Assembly: GCA_002733215.1 (NCBI GenBank)
Contig: NVUY01000011.1
Coordinates: 1-64,000, forward strand
Source of the DNA: Sulfurovum sp.
GTDB taxonomy: Bacteria > Campylobacterota > Campylobacteria > Campylobacterales > Sulfurovaceae
DNA: 64,000 nucleotides
Direction of reading: 5' to 3'
A program made the translations under genes and the position numbers. The notes beneath the pieces were generated by a model that did not search any database, was not told where the DNA came from, and saw only the letters and a program-made list of their open reading frames with translations. Shown here piece by piece: positions 16,540-25,110 of the stretch (within the stretch, counting starts at the first letter, position 1; each line of letters starts with the position of its first letter).

Positions 16540-18021
16540 ATGGGACTGCTAAACAACATCTTGATAAAACTTCCACTGTGGTCCATGCGAAAAGCCATTC
16601 ACATACTCTTTATCGCCTCTGTCGGTGCACTGTTTGTAGGGATCATCGCCTTTATATTCTATATGAAATCTCTTCCTGCACTTAACATTTGGCATACAAC
16701 CATACTTCAAAATGAATTTCATACGGATTCTGATGTAAAAGATTTTGATAGCTATGTCGCTTTAGAGAAAAGACTCTTTGACGAGTTGGACAGAGAAATA
16801 TATGATAAATACAAAAGCTCTAATACCAGAAGTATCAATCGATATACAAAAAACAGTCTTTCTGACCCAAAACGCTGGGACAAAGCGTGGAATAAAAGTT
16901 TTGAACTGCCTGTTGAAAACCCCAAGATGGGTATACTTCTTCTGCACGGTATGTCTGACTCCCCCTACTCTCTTCATGCCCAGGCTGTGTATCTTCACAA
17001 ACAGGGGTTCTGGGTCGTAGCCATGCGTATGCCTGGTCACGGTACCATCCCTTCAGGTCTCAGAGAACTAAAATGGCAAGATATGGCAGCCGTTACCAAG
17101 ATAGGTATGGAGCGTTTAACCCAAAAAGTGGGAGAGAAGCCCATATATATCATTGGGTATTCTACAGGTGCACCACTCGCATTGAACTATACACTCCTGG
17201 CACTTGAAGACAAAAGCATGCGCATGCCTTCAGGTCTCATCTTTTTTTCACCTGCAGTAGCAGTTACAAAAGTGGCCTTTCTGGCTATCTGGCAAAGTCG
17301 TCTGGGACATTTTTTAGGGCTGCCTAAACTGGAGTGGAATTCCATTACACCCGAATATGATCCCTTTAAATATGGTTCTTTTGCTGTCAATGCAGGGAAT
17401 CAAGTCTATCTTGTTTGTGATGAAGTACAAAAACAGTTGGATACTTACGAGCAAAATACCCAAGACAAAAAACCCTTACCTCCTATAATAAGTTTTGCAT
17501 CAATGGTCGATTCTACTGTGGTAGTCAAAGCAACAGTTGATCATCTCTATAAACGTTTTACGAAAGAAAACAACCATACGCTTGTACTTTTCGATATCAA
17601 CCATAACTTCGCATCTCACCGCCTTGTCAAACACAGTGTCGATACTGCTTTACAACAACTGCGTGAAGTACCTGCAAATACGCACTACCGATTTGACCTG
17701 ATCACTGATCTGAATTCAACAGACGGAAGCCTGATGCAAATTACAAAAGATACAGAATATACAAGAAGTAAAAACCTTCATTTACGTTGGCCCCCACAAC
17801 TCTACTCACTCTCACATTTAGCCATGCCTACCAGCTATAACGATCCACTCTATGGAAATAAAAATGCACCTAAAAGTCCTGGTATTGAATTAGGTCACTT
17901 GGCACTCTATGGAGAAACCTCTGTTCTGCAAATGTCAGGAGCCTCACTGCTGAGACAACGATGGAATCCGTTTCATGACTATACCAAACAAAGGGTTTTA
18001 AAGTTTTTGGGATTGGAGTAA
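16540..18021 (+). CDS. membrane-anchored alpha/beta hydrolase
   Basis: A 493-residue protein with an N-terminal membrane helix (about 20-43) followed by an alpha/beta hydrolase domain. GILLLHGMSDSPYS near residue 131 is the oxyanion region (HGxS), MPGHGTIPSG follows, and GYSTG near 206 is the nucleophile elbow (GxSxG). FDINHNF near 355 may hold the catalytic His. The substrate is unknown; lysophospholipase-like or esterase activity is possible. An AAGG site precedes the ATG. It lies between the TonB-like gene and the ATP-grasp triad on the same strand, with 45 and 88 base gaps. Confidence 0.78.
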   Translation: MGLLNNILIKLPLWSMRKAIHILFIASVGALFVGIIAFIFYMKSLPALNIWHTTILQNEFHTDSDVKDFDSYVALEKRLFDELDREIYDKYKSSNTRSINRYTKNSLSDPKRWDKAWNKSFELPVENPKMGILLLHGMSDSPYSLHAQAVYLHKQGFWVVAMRMPGHGTIPSGLRELKWQDMAAVTKIGMERLTQKVGEKPIYIIGYSTGAPLALNYTLLALEDKSMRMPSGLIFFSPAVAVTKVAFLAIWQSRLGHFLGLPKLEWNSITPEYDPFKYGSFAVNAGNQVYLVCDEVQKQLDTYEQNTQDKKPLPPIISFASMVDSTVVVKATVDHLYKRFTKENNHTLVLFDINHNFASHRLVKHSVDTALQQLREVPANTHYRFDLITDLNSTDGSLMQITKDTEYTRSKNLHLRWPPQLYSLSHLAMPTSYNDPLYGNKNAPKSPGIELGHLALYGETSVLQMSGASLLRQRWNPFHDYTKQRVLKFLGLE

Positions 18022-18109
18022 TTTTTCGATCCCTTTTATCCTAAGTAAGTATTTTTAAGGTAATGCAAATATGCTATAATTGAGACAGTTAAAATAAAGG
18101 AAAAGAACG

Positions 18110-18676
18110 ATGATTTTATCAATGAGATGGCACTATAACTTACTATTTTTACTTTTATTAAATACGGTATCTTTCGCAGAAAATAAAGCGAATAGTGGCC
18201 TTATACATGAGCAAAATAGCACCTTTGAGAATCTCAACACAGAGAAACCTGATGTAAAAATGATTATTGGAGAGATAGAGAACATTAGACTTATCCCCCC
18301 TAATGTCATCCTCAAAGCACGGATAGATACAGGTGCAAAAACAACATCAATTGATGCGCGGAATATTACAGCTTTTGAGCGTGACGGGAAACTGTGGGTA
18401 CGCTTTGTTTGTGTCGCAGGTGAAAAAGAGCATACACTTGAAAGAAAAGTGATCAAAACCGTGCAGATCAAACGTCATGGTAAAAAGGCGCAAAATCGTT
18501 ATGTCATCAATATGCGTATCATACTTGGAAATGTTTCTCAGCTCATTCATGTGAACTTAAATGATAGAAAATCCTATACCTATCCTGTACTTATAGGTCG
18601 TAATTTGCTACGTGATTACTTTATAGTTGATGTTTCAAAGAAGCATCAATTAAAGCCTAAGAAATTAGCTAAATAA
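18110..18676 (+). CDS. retropepsin-like aspartic protease family protein (RimB/Zn_protease type)
   Basis: A 188-residue protein with a signal peptide (about residues 1-24, WHYNLLFLLLLNTVSFA). The family core is VILKARIDTGAKTTSIDA near residue 65, whose DTGA is a retropepsin-like catalytic Asp motif; the family was earlier called ATP-dependent zinc protease. PVLIGRNLLRDYFIVD near the C terminus is also diagnostic. It is first in a set with an inactive-transglutaminase membrane protein and an ATP-grasp ligase, 12 bases before the next gene. A TATAAT-like -10 is seen near 18074. It may process or remove a peptide tag made by the ligase; this is inference. Confidence 0.85.
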   Translation: MILSMRWHYNLLFLLLLNTVSFAENKANSGLIHEQNSTFENLNTEKPDVKMIIGEIENIRLIPPNVILKARIDTGAKTTSIDARNITAFERDGKLWVRFVCVAGEKEHTLERKVIKTVQIKRHGKKAQNRYVINMRIILGNVSQLIHVNLNDRKSYTYPVLIGRNLLRDYFIVDVSKKHQLKPKKLAK

Positions 18677-18688
18677 AAAGGATTTTAT

Positions 18689-20218
18689 ATGTCTAGTAAA
18701 GTTCAAGTAATACTGGTTGCACTTTCTCTGACGTTTATAGGACTTTTTATAGTTTGGTATAAAGTCAGTGTATTGGGTATACCATTTTTACCACATGAAA
18801 AGAGTTCTGTCTATAAAGTGGGAGCAGAAGTCTCTTTTGAGGGTAAAAGTAAAGCCGTGTTAGTGTCCATGGCCATACCTGAGGCTCAAGAAGGTATACA
18901 AATACTATCTGAAGATATCGCCTCATCAGGGTTTGGTTATGCTGAAGCACAAACTAAAAATGGGAAAAGAGCAGAATGGAGTAAACGCAGGGTTATCGGT
19001 TCCCAAATACTCTATTACTCTCTTGAAGTTATGATAGAGCCTGGAGAAAGAAATCCGAAACCACCTATTGAATCTATGGCACAAAAAAGTGAATCTCTGA
19101 GTGATCTTCCCAATACATTGATAAATACAGCAAAAACTCTTCTAGATGATGTACGGGCAAGATCTGCGGATACCCACTCATTTACAGCACAGTTAATTCA
19201 AGAGTTTAATGACAAAAACCCTTCCCAGGCAGCAAAAATTCTTCTTACTCAAGGAGGAAAGGCAAAGATAGATATGCTGTGCCGCCTCTTAAGATACAGA
19301 CATATAAGAGTACGTAAAATTCATGGACTCTATCTTGTGAGTGAACGACGTAATATTGCATTGACACCTATGCTGGAAGTCTATGATGGCAAAGATTGGC
19401 AACTCTATGATCTAAACAAAGGAAAAGTCACCCGCAAGAAGAACTTCTTTATCTGGAAGCAAGGTGGCGATTCACTGCTCGATGTCACAGGGGCAAAAAA
19501 ATCCAACATTCGATTTTCCATCAATGAACGCCAAGTTCCCGTACAATATCTTCTTGACAAGAAAGAACTTTTAGATAAAGCTGCGATATTGGATTTTTCA
19601 CTATTTTCTCTACCAGTATCAGGACAAAATGCCTATATGCATATATTGTTGGTACCCTTTGGTGCCTTAGTTGTAGTATTATTAAGGGTTTTGGTAGGCT
19701 TACGTACATCAGGAACATTTATGCCTATTTTGATAGCCTTGGCTTTTATGGAGACCACACTGTTTGCCGGACTGATCATGTTTATTGTCATTGTGGGTAT
19801 AGGTTTGGTGATCCGCTCTTATTTAAGCAATCTCAACCTCTTGCTGGTGGCAAGGATCTCCGCCGTAATGATCGTGGTGATCTTGATCATGTCCTTTATG
19901 AGTATTTTAAGTTATAAACTTGGTATAAAGGAAGTCATGACTATCACCTTTTTTCCTATGATCATCTTGGCCTGGACGATCGAAAGAATGTCAATACTCT
20001 GGGAAGAAGAAGGGCCTAAAGAAGTCTTTATACAAGGTGGAGGATCTTTGATCGTGGCTACATTCGCTTACTTTGTAATGAGTGATCCTTTTGTTTCACA
20101 TATGGCGTTTAACTTCCCGGAGCTACTCTTGGTAGTGTTGGCAGGTATCATTCTTTTGGGACGTTACAGTGGCTATCGTGTAAGTGAACTCATTCGTTTT
20201 AAATCTATGGTGGACTAA
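18689..20218 (+). CDS. inactive transglutaminase with C-terminal 7TM domain
   Basis: A 509-residue membrane protein. One N-terminal helix (about 5-27) is followed by a periplasmic domain (about 35-300) that corresponds to the inactive transglutaminase-like fold, then about seven membrane helices (from VLLRVLVGLRTSGTFMPILIALAF near 330 to the C terminus). This architecture is the known partner of RimK-like ATP-grasp and retropepsin-like proteins. The periplasmic part shows no clear Cys-His-Asp triad. AAGGAT precedes ATG 18689. It is probably cotranscribed with both neighbours (12 and 3 base gaps). Confidence 0.87.
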   Translation: MSSKVQVILVALSLTFIGLFIVWYKVSVLGIPFLPHEKSSVYKVGAEVSFEGKSKAVLVSMAIPEAQEGIQILSEDIASSGFGYAEAQTKNGKRAEWSKRRVIGSQILYYSLEVMIEPGERNPKPPIESMAQKSESLSDLPNTLINTAKTLLDDVRARSADTHSFTAQLIQEFNDKNPSQAAKILLTQGGKAKIDMLCRLLRYRHIRVRKIHGLYLVSERRNIALTPMLEVYDGKDWQLYDLNKGKVTRKKNFFIWKQGGDSLLDVTGAKKSNIRFSINERQVPVQYLLDKKELLDKAAILDFSLFSLPVSGQNAYMHILLVPFGALVVVLLRVLVGLRTSGTFMPILIALAFMETTLFAGLIMFIVIVGIGLVIRSYLSNLNLLLVARISAVMIVVILIMSFMSILSYKLGIKEVMTITFFPMIILAWTIERMSILWEEEGPKEVFIQGGGSLIVATFAYFVMSDPFVSHMAFNFPELLLVVLAGIILLGRYSGYRVSELIRFKSMVD

Positions 20219-20221
20219 GAG

Positions 20222-21163
20222 ATGTTTGCAAATCCTTTTACGCTTAAAAAGCTGGGTATTTTAGGAATGAATAAACGCAATATACATTATATTGCTGCTC
20301 AAAATGACCGTAAATATTATCCATTGGTGGACAACAAACTCAAGACAAAAGTGATTGCCGAAAATGCGGGTATTTCTGTACCTAAGTTACTGGCAACCAT
20401 TAAACGTCAGTCACAACTGCGCAAGCTAACAGATATTTTAGACCCTTATAAAAAATTTGTGATCAAACCGGCACAAGGAAGTGCAGGTAAAGGTATTATA
20501 GTCATTGTAAGGCGTGAAGGTGATTTATTTTTTAAGCCAAATGGACAAAGCTTAAAGCTTAGAGATATTCATCGTGATATCTCAAACATACTCAGTGGAC
20601 TTTATTCTCTTGGTGGAAAAACCGATGTTGCAATGGTCGAACAGTTGGTAGAGTTCGATCCTATCTTTGAACGTTACAGTTACGAAGGTGTTCCAGATAT
20701 TAGAGTGATCATTTATAAGGGTTACCCTGCTATGGCTATGTTACGATGTTCAACAAAAGAGAGTGACGGAAAAGCAAATTTACATCAAGGTGCAGTGGGT
20801 GTGGGTATAGGCATGGCATCAGGAAAAGCACTTTTTGCAGTACAGCATGATGCCCCCGTCACAAAACACCCCGATACAGGGTATGATTTTTCTGAACTTC
20901 AAATACCGCATTGGAAAGAAATGCTTTCACTCTCAGCATCATGTTATGAAGTCACCCATTTAGGTTACTTAGGGGTAGATATCGTACTCGATAAAAACCT
21001 CGGTCCCCTGATCCTGGAGTTGAATGCACGCCCTGGTCTGGCAATACAAATTGCCAACAGGGTAGGTTCGCTCAAACGATTTGATAAGATAGATGAACAA
21101 TTAGACAAACTTGATATTGCAGACAGGGTCAAGTTTGCCATAAATCATTTTGGAGCAAACTAA
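20222..21163 (+). CDS. RimK-like ATP-grasp ligase (alpha-L-glutamate ligase-like)
   Basis: A 313-residue ATP-grasp enzyme. FVIKPAQGSAGKGIIVI near residue 80 is the ATP-binding Lys and glycine loop; VEQLVEFDPIF near 140, PDIRVIIYKGYPAMAMLR near 158 and LILELNARPGLAIQIAN near 262 (metal-binding Glu and Asn) complete the active site. All catalytic features appear intact. It should join an amino acid such as glutamate to a carboxylate acceptor that is not known. It starts 3 bases after the 7TM gene, completing the triad. Confidence 0.88.
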   Translation: MFANPFTLKKLGILGMNKRNIHYIAAQNDRKYYPLVDNKLKTKVIAENAGISVPKLLATIKRQSQLRKLTDILDPYKKFVIKPAQGSAGKGIIVIVRREGDLFFKPNGQSLKLRDIHRDISNILSGLYSLGGKTDVAMVEQLVEFDPIFERYSYEGVPDIRVIIYKGYPAMAMLRCSTKESDGKANLHQGAVGVGIGMASGKALFAVQHDAPVTKHPDTGYDFSELQIPHWKEMLSLSASCYEVTHLGYLGVDIVLDKNLGPLILELNARPGLAIQIANRVGSLKRFDKIDEQLDKLDIADRVKFAINHFGAN

Positions 21164-21175
21164 AGTTTTATAAAG

Positions 21176-21880
21176 TTATTTAGAAAGTTTAATTCTTTTC
21201 CATAAACCTGTAACTACCTCTTTAGTCCCCTGAAGCAAGAGAGGATTTTTATCTGCATTCAACCATTTCATGATCTCTTTCATCTCCCTTTCATTCATCA
21301 CAGTACATCCCGCAGTAGGCACTTTTTTGATGTGCATAAAGATACATGACCCAGCACCTTTCTTAGCTCCATATTCATCAATATGATTATGATTTACCAC
21401 GATACCGTACTTATAATAATCTTTGGGAAATTTCATATGTTCTTTACTTTTGTAGTCTATCTTTACTTTTGTACTGTCTACTATTTTATTGTAAAGTTTT
21501 GAATTGACATCATCTACGCAATGATCTGTTTCTTTATAGACTTCATAAGGATACTCTATCTTAAAAGGCGCATATCCAAAAGCCTGCTTGAGGCTAAATA
21601 TGCCTGCGGGTGCTTTACCGTCTCCCTCTTTTTTAATGGTCTTGGCATTTTTAGGTGTAGTATGTAAGCCTATCCCCCAACCTAAACCGTTTCTACCTAG
21701 TTTAATTTTGATGGCTTTACCTACTTTTTGCCAACTGTTTCCTTCTTTTTCAAAACGTTGTAATGTACCATTAGGGGTAGACCAGTTTTTAGTTGTAACG
21801 ACTATAAGTTGTTTTGTATCTGGCATTTGTGCAAAAGACGTGACAGTCATTAACATAGCTAGTAGTAAAATTTTTCTCAT
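21176..21880 (-). CDS. L,D-transpeptidase family protein (YkuD fold)
   Basis: From ATG 21880, where the signal peptide MRKILLLAMLMTVTSFA begins, this has 234 residues. The catalytic region is SCIFMHIKKVPTAGCTVMN near residue 180: His followed by TAGC with the nucleophilic Cys, the form seen in the branch where TAGC replaces SHGC. KAPAGIFSLKQAFGYAP near 95 is also typical. It probably makes or edits peptide links in the periplasmic cell wall, or attaches proteins to it. It is convergent with the ATP-grasp gene (12 bases between stops) and divergent from the NhaC gene. Confidence 0.82.
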   Translation of the reverse strand: MRKILLLAMLMTVTSFAQMPDTKQLIVVTTKNWSTPNGTLQRFEKEGNSWQKVGKAIKIKLGRNGLGWGIGLHTTPKNAKTIKKEGDGKAPAGIFSLKQAFGYAPFKIEYPYEVYKETDHCVDDVNSKLYNKIVDSTKVKIDYKSKEHMKFPKDYYKYGIVVNHNHIDEYGAKKGAGSCIFMHIKKVPTAGCTVMNEREMKEIMKWLNADKNPLLLQGTKEVVTGLWKRIKLSK

Positions 21881-21906
21881 CTGTGTTATAATCCTTTTAT
21901 GATATC

Positions 21907-21935
21907 TGTAGGGTGGGTTCAAAACCTACCCTACA
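21907..21935. repeat. GTAGGGTGGGT-type palindromic repeat
   Basis: TGTAGGGTGGGTT (21907-21919) pairs with AACCTACCCTACA (21923-21935) through a 13-bp stem with one G-T pair and a 3-base loop. The GTAGGGTGGGT core also occurs at 23369. Such cores recur between genes in many bacteria. It lies between the divergent L,D-transpeptidase and NhaC genes. Confidence 0.6.
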
Positions 21936-21963
21936 AATTTATTTACTTATCTAAGGTAGATTT

Positions 21964-23343
21964 ATGGAATATGGCATACTCTCAATAGCGATCCCGCTAC
22001 TAACAATCTTTTTAGCAATTATAACCAAAGATGTGATCGTTTCCCTCATGGGTGGTATCTTTGCAGGTTTTTTAGTACTTAATGGCTACAATCCTTTCGA
22101 TGCCTTCATTGCTCTATTCGATGGTATCATCGCCCTCTTTTCTGAAGGATGGATCACTAAAACGCTGCTTTTTATACTGATGGTAGGCTCCATCATCAGA
22201 CTGCTTACACTGAGTGGTGCTGTAGATAGTTTTGTAGCCTACTTGAGCCAAAAATCCAAAAAAATAGACTCTCCCATCGGTGCGATGATGCTTGCCTATG
22301 TCATCGGGGTGATCATCTTTATAGAATCCTCCATCACCGCACTTGTGGCAGGTACGGTAGCCAAACCGCTCTGTGACAAAAACGGTATCAGCAGAGAGAA
22401 ACTTGCTTACATTTGTGACAGCACTTCCGCACCTATCTGTTCACTCATCCCTCTAAATGCCTGGGGTGCTTTGCTCTTAGGTCTTATCGTGACTGCCATA
22501 GACTCTCAGGTCATCTCCGGAGACGGTGTCTCTCTGCTTATCGCGTCCATTCCTTATAACTTTTATTCGCTCATTACTTTGGCTATAGTATTAGGTGTTA
22601 TATTTTTAAATATTAATATCGGACCAATGAAATACACTAGCCCCGTACCCTACATAGCACCGAATGATGAAGCCAATATTAAAGCCACACCCTACAAAAT
22701 GCTATTACCCATTTTGGTGATGGTACTTATGGTTCCCATAGGACTTTATCTGACAGGAGAAGGAGACATGTTCAAGGGGTCTGGCTCAACATCAGTATAT
22801 TATGCTGTCATCGTTACCCTCTTCTTTATGTATCTCTATTTTGTACCCACCAAGGCACTCACACATAAAAACTATTTTAAAGGACTGTATGAAGGTATAG
22901 GTGACATGATACCCGTGGGGTTGATCATGATTTTCGCACTGCTCATAGGTAAAGTCATCGGAGACCTTGGCACTGCCAAATACCTGGCCCATCTTCTTAG
23001 CGGAAATATCTCCCCTGTACTCATCCCTCTGCTTATTTTTCTGATAGCGAGTATCACTGCATTTTCTACAGGTACAAGTTGGGGGACATTTTCCATCATG
23101 ATGCCCATAGGCTTGGCACTGGGTGCTACGATGGACTTACACATACCACTGGTCATTGCAGCGGTGATCTCCGGAGGGATCTTCGGAGACCATGCCTCTC
23201 CCATCTCCGACACCACCATCATCTCTTCCATGGCAGCAGGCTGTGACCACATAAGCCATGTTAGAACACAGTTGCCTTATGCATTGATCGGTGGGATTCT
23301 GGCTTCTTTGTCATTTTTAGTGGCTGGATGGTTGACAATTTAA
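21964..23343 (+). CDS. NhaC-family Na+/H+ antiporter
   Basis: A 459-residue inner-membrane protein with about 11-12 hydrophobic segments. The NhaC family signatures are visible: IFIESSITALVAGTVAKPLCDKNGISREKLAYICDSTSAPICSLIPLNAWGALL (about 118-170) and FSTGTSWGTFSIMMPIGLALG near 370, then GGIFGDHASPISDTTIISS near 405. It should exchange sodium for protons, although some relatives carry organic acids or amino acids. An AAGG site precedes the ATG. It is flanked by palindromic repeats on both sides. Confidence 0.88.
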   Translation: MEYGILSIAIPLLTIFLAIITKDVIVSLMGGIFAGFLVLNGYNPFDAFIALFDGIIALFSEGWITKTLLFILMVGSIIRLLTLSGAVDSFVAYLSQKSKKIDSPIGAMMLAYVIGVIIFIESSITALVAGTVAKPLCDKNGISREKLAYICDSTSAPICSLIPLNAWGALLLGLIVTAIDSQVISGDGVSLLIASIPYNFYSLITLAIVLGVIFLNINIGPMKYTSPVPYIAPNDEANIKATPYKMLLPILVMVLMVPIGLYLTGEGDMFKGSGSTSVYYAVIVTLFFMYLYFVPTKALTHKNYFKGLYEGIGDMIPVGLIMIFALLIGKVIGDLGTAKYLAHLLSGNISPVLIPLLIFLIASITAFSTGTSWGTFSIMMPIGLALGATMDLHIPLVIAAVISGGIFGDHASPISDTTIISSMAAGCDHISHVRTQLPYALIGGILASLSFLVAGWLTI

Positions 23344-23368
23344 ATTACCTCATTTTACCTCTCTTTTT

Positions 23369-23493
23369 GTAGGGTGGGTCAACACCATTAAGACAATGAC
23401 ATAGCCAAGGGGATGCGACTTCAGTCGCATGTCAGCGACTGAAGTCGCTGCTCCAAAAGTGCTTAAGACCGGGTAAGTTGGAAACCCCACCCT
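23369..23493. repeat. composite palindromic (REP-like) element
   Basis: The outer arms AGGGTGGG (23371-23378) and CCCACCCT (23486-23493) enclose a strong inner hairpin: GCGACTTCAGTCGC (23415-23428) pairs perfectly with GCGACTGAAGTCGC (23435-23448) over 14 bp with a 6-base loop. Each inner arm is itself nearly palindromic. It fills most of the gap between nhaC and lpxB and may also stop transcription. No REP-type transposase is seen in the window. Confidence 0.7.
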
Positions 23494-23540
23494 TTATTAT
23501 GATAAAATACAAGAAATCAATAGATAGGAAGAGATAAGCA

Positions 23541-24587
23541 ATGAAACTATTAGTAAGCGCCCTCGAACCCTCATCAAACCTACACCTTCAAGAGGTACTG
23601 AAACATACACAAGATATAGAACTCCTGGGTATCTTTAGCAAAACTTTAGAACAAGGCACCCCACTCCACGACATTTCTGAAATGGCCATCATGGGTGTGG
23701 TGGATGCACTTAAAAAGTTACGCTGGTTCTTTAAGGTTGCCGATGAAATGGTAGAACTTGCCGCAGAGGCAGATAAAGTACTTTTAATGGATTCTTCCGG
23801 ATTCAATCTTCCTTTGGCAAAAAAGATCAAAGAGAGATACCCGGACAAAGAGATCATCTATTATATACTTCCTCAAGTATGGGCATCTCGACCCAAACGT
23901 GTGGAGAAACTGGAAAAATACTGTGACAAACTGCTGGGGATACTGCCCTTTGAAGTGGATTATTATCCTCAAGGAAAAGCACAGTACGTGGGTCATCCCC
24001 TGCTTGATGAGATCGATGTACATCGATTTGATGAAGAGACCAAAGGATGCATCGCCTTCATGCCGGGATCCCGTAAATCTGAGATCACACGTTTGATGCC
24101 TATTTTCCTTGAAGTGCGTAGAAAACTGGGTAATAACATCAGACCCTTACTTGTCATACCTCCCTCATTTTCCAGAAACAAGATAGCCCATCTCTATAGA
24201 GGCAACAGAGAGTTTGAAATCGTACGTGACACACAGGAAGCACTGAAACGCGCAGAGTTTGCTTTCATCTGTTCAGGGACTGCCACGTTGGAAGCAGCAC
24301 TCATAGGTACACCTTTTACACTGGCATACATTGCGAAAAAAATAGACTTTTTCATAGGTACCAAGTTTCTCAATATCACACAAGTCGGACTGGCAAATAT
24401 CATTCTCACACACTACAACAACACGACCTTGCACAACGAACTGCTCCAGGAAGAGGTCACCGTTGACAACTTGCTTAAAGAGTACTATAATACTGACCCG
24501 AAAATATTTGCAAACAAAGCCAGAGAGTTAAGAGCATATCTTTCTCATGGAAGTTCTGAGAATGTAGCAAAAGTGATTATGGCATAG
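23541..24587 (+). CDS. lpxB: lipid-A-disaccharide synthase
   Basis: A 348-residue glycosyltransferase of the LpxB family, a peripheral enzyme at the inner membrane that joins UDP-2,3-diacylglucosamine and lipid X. Visible signatures are LVSALEPSSNLHL at the N terminus, YYILPQVWASRPKRVEKLEKYCDKLLGILPFE near 110, YVGHPLLDE near 152, FMPGSRKSEI near 177 and FICSGTATLEAAL near 240. The length is slightly short but usual for Campylobacterota. A GGAAGAG site lies before the ATG. Confidence 0.94.
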   Translation: MKLLVSALEPSSNLHLQEVLKHTQDIELLGIFSKTLEQGTPLHDISEMAIMGVVDALKKLRWFFKVADEMVELAAEADKVLLMDSSGFNLPLAKKIKERYPDKEIIYYILPQVWASRPKRVEKLEKYCDKLLGILPFEVDYYPQGKAQYVGHPLLDEIDVHRFDEETKGCIAFMPGSRKSEITRLMPIFLEVRRKLGNNIRPLLVIPPSFSRNKIAHLYRGNREFEIVRDTQEALKRAEFAFICSGTATLEAALIGTPFTLAYIAKKIDFFIGTKFLNITQVGLANIILTHYNNTTLHNELLQEEVTVDNLLKEYYNTDPKIFANKARELRAYLSHGSSENVAKVIMA

Positions 24588-24660
24588 TAGAAAAATATTT
24601 GTAATTTTCATCTTCTTTATTTAAAATATAAGATATAATAATTTTTAAAAAAGGTATATT

Positions 24661-25098
24661 GTGGGACTTTTTGATTTCTTCAAAACAAAAAAAGTTATAA
24701 TTATAATACCGTATGAAGAGATTCATGAGGCATTAGATATTTTCACAAAAGAATCTCTTGCAATGCCTAAAATGAACAACCCCTTCGTAGTTGATGATGA
24801 GCGTGTTCACCCAGCATTATTTGGTTATTTTATGGGTGCGAAAAATCAAATTCAAAAATCATATCAACTGAATGAGAAAGATATATCTGACATCTACACT
24901 CAATACCTGGCAAAAAATTTTGCAGACAATGATATGGAAAAAGCTGTAGAACTATTAAAATACTCCGTCGATATCAGTCACACAGATGATTGCAATCATT
25001 GTATCTTCGTAGGTGAACACGCAATGAAAAAATGGTTAGAAGGTGGACCAATGTCTAAATATGCACCCATGGGATTAATAAGACTCTTAAACGATTAA
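24661..25098 (+). CDS. hypothetical protein
   Basis: A 145-residue soluble protein starting at GTG 24661, with an AAGG site 7-10 bases upstream. It begins MGLFDFFKTKK, a form common in small cytosolic proteins with an amphipathic first helix, and is otherwise mixed helix and strand. A CNHC pair near residue 117 within HTDDCNHCIFVGEH might bind metal. I do not recognise the family. It lies 12 bases before queH on the same strand and may share its transcript. Confidence 0.6.
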   Translation: MGLFDFFKTKKVIIIIPYEEIHEALDIFTKESLAMPKMNNPFVVDDERVHPALFGYFMGAKNQIQKSYQLNEKDISDIYTQYLAKNFADNDMEKAVELLKYSVDISHTDDCNHCIFVGEHAMKKWLEGGPMSKYAPMGLIRLLND

Positions 25099-25110
25099 TA
25101 AAAGGCTTCT

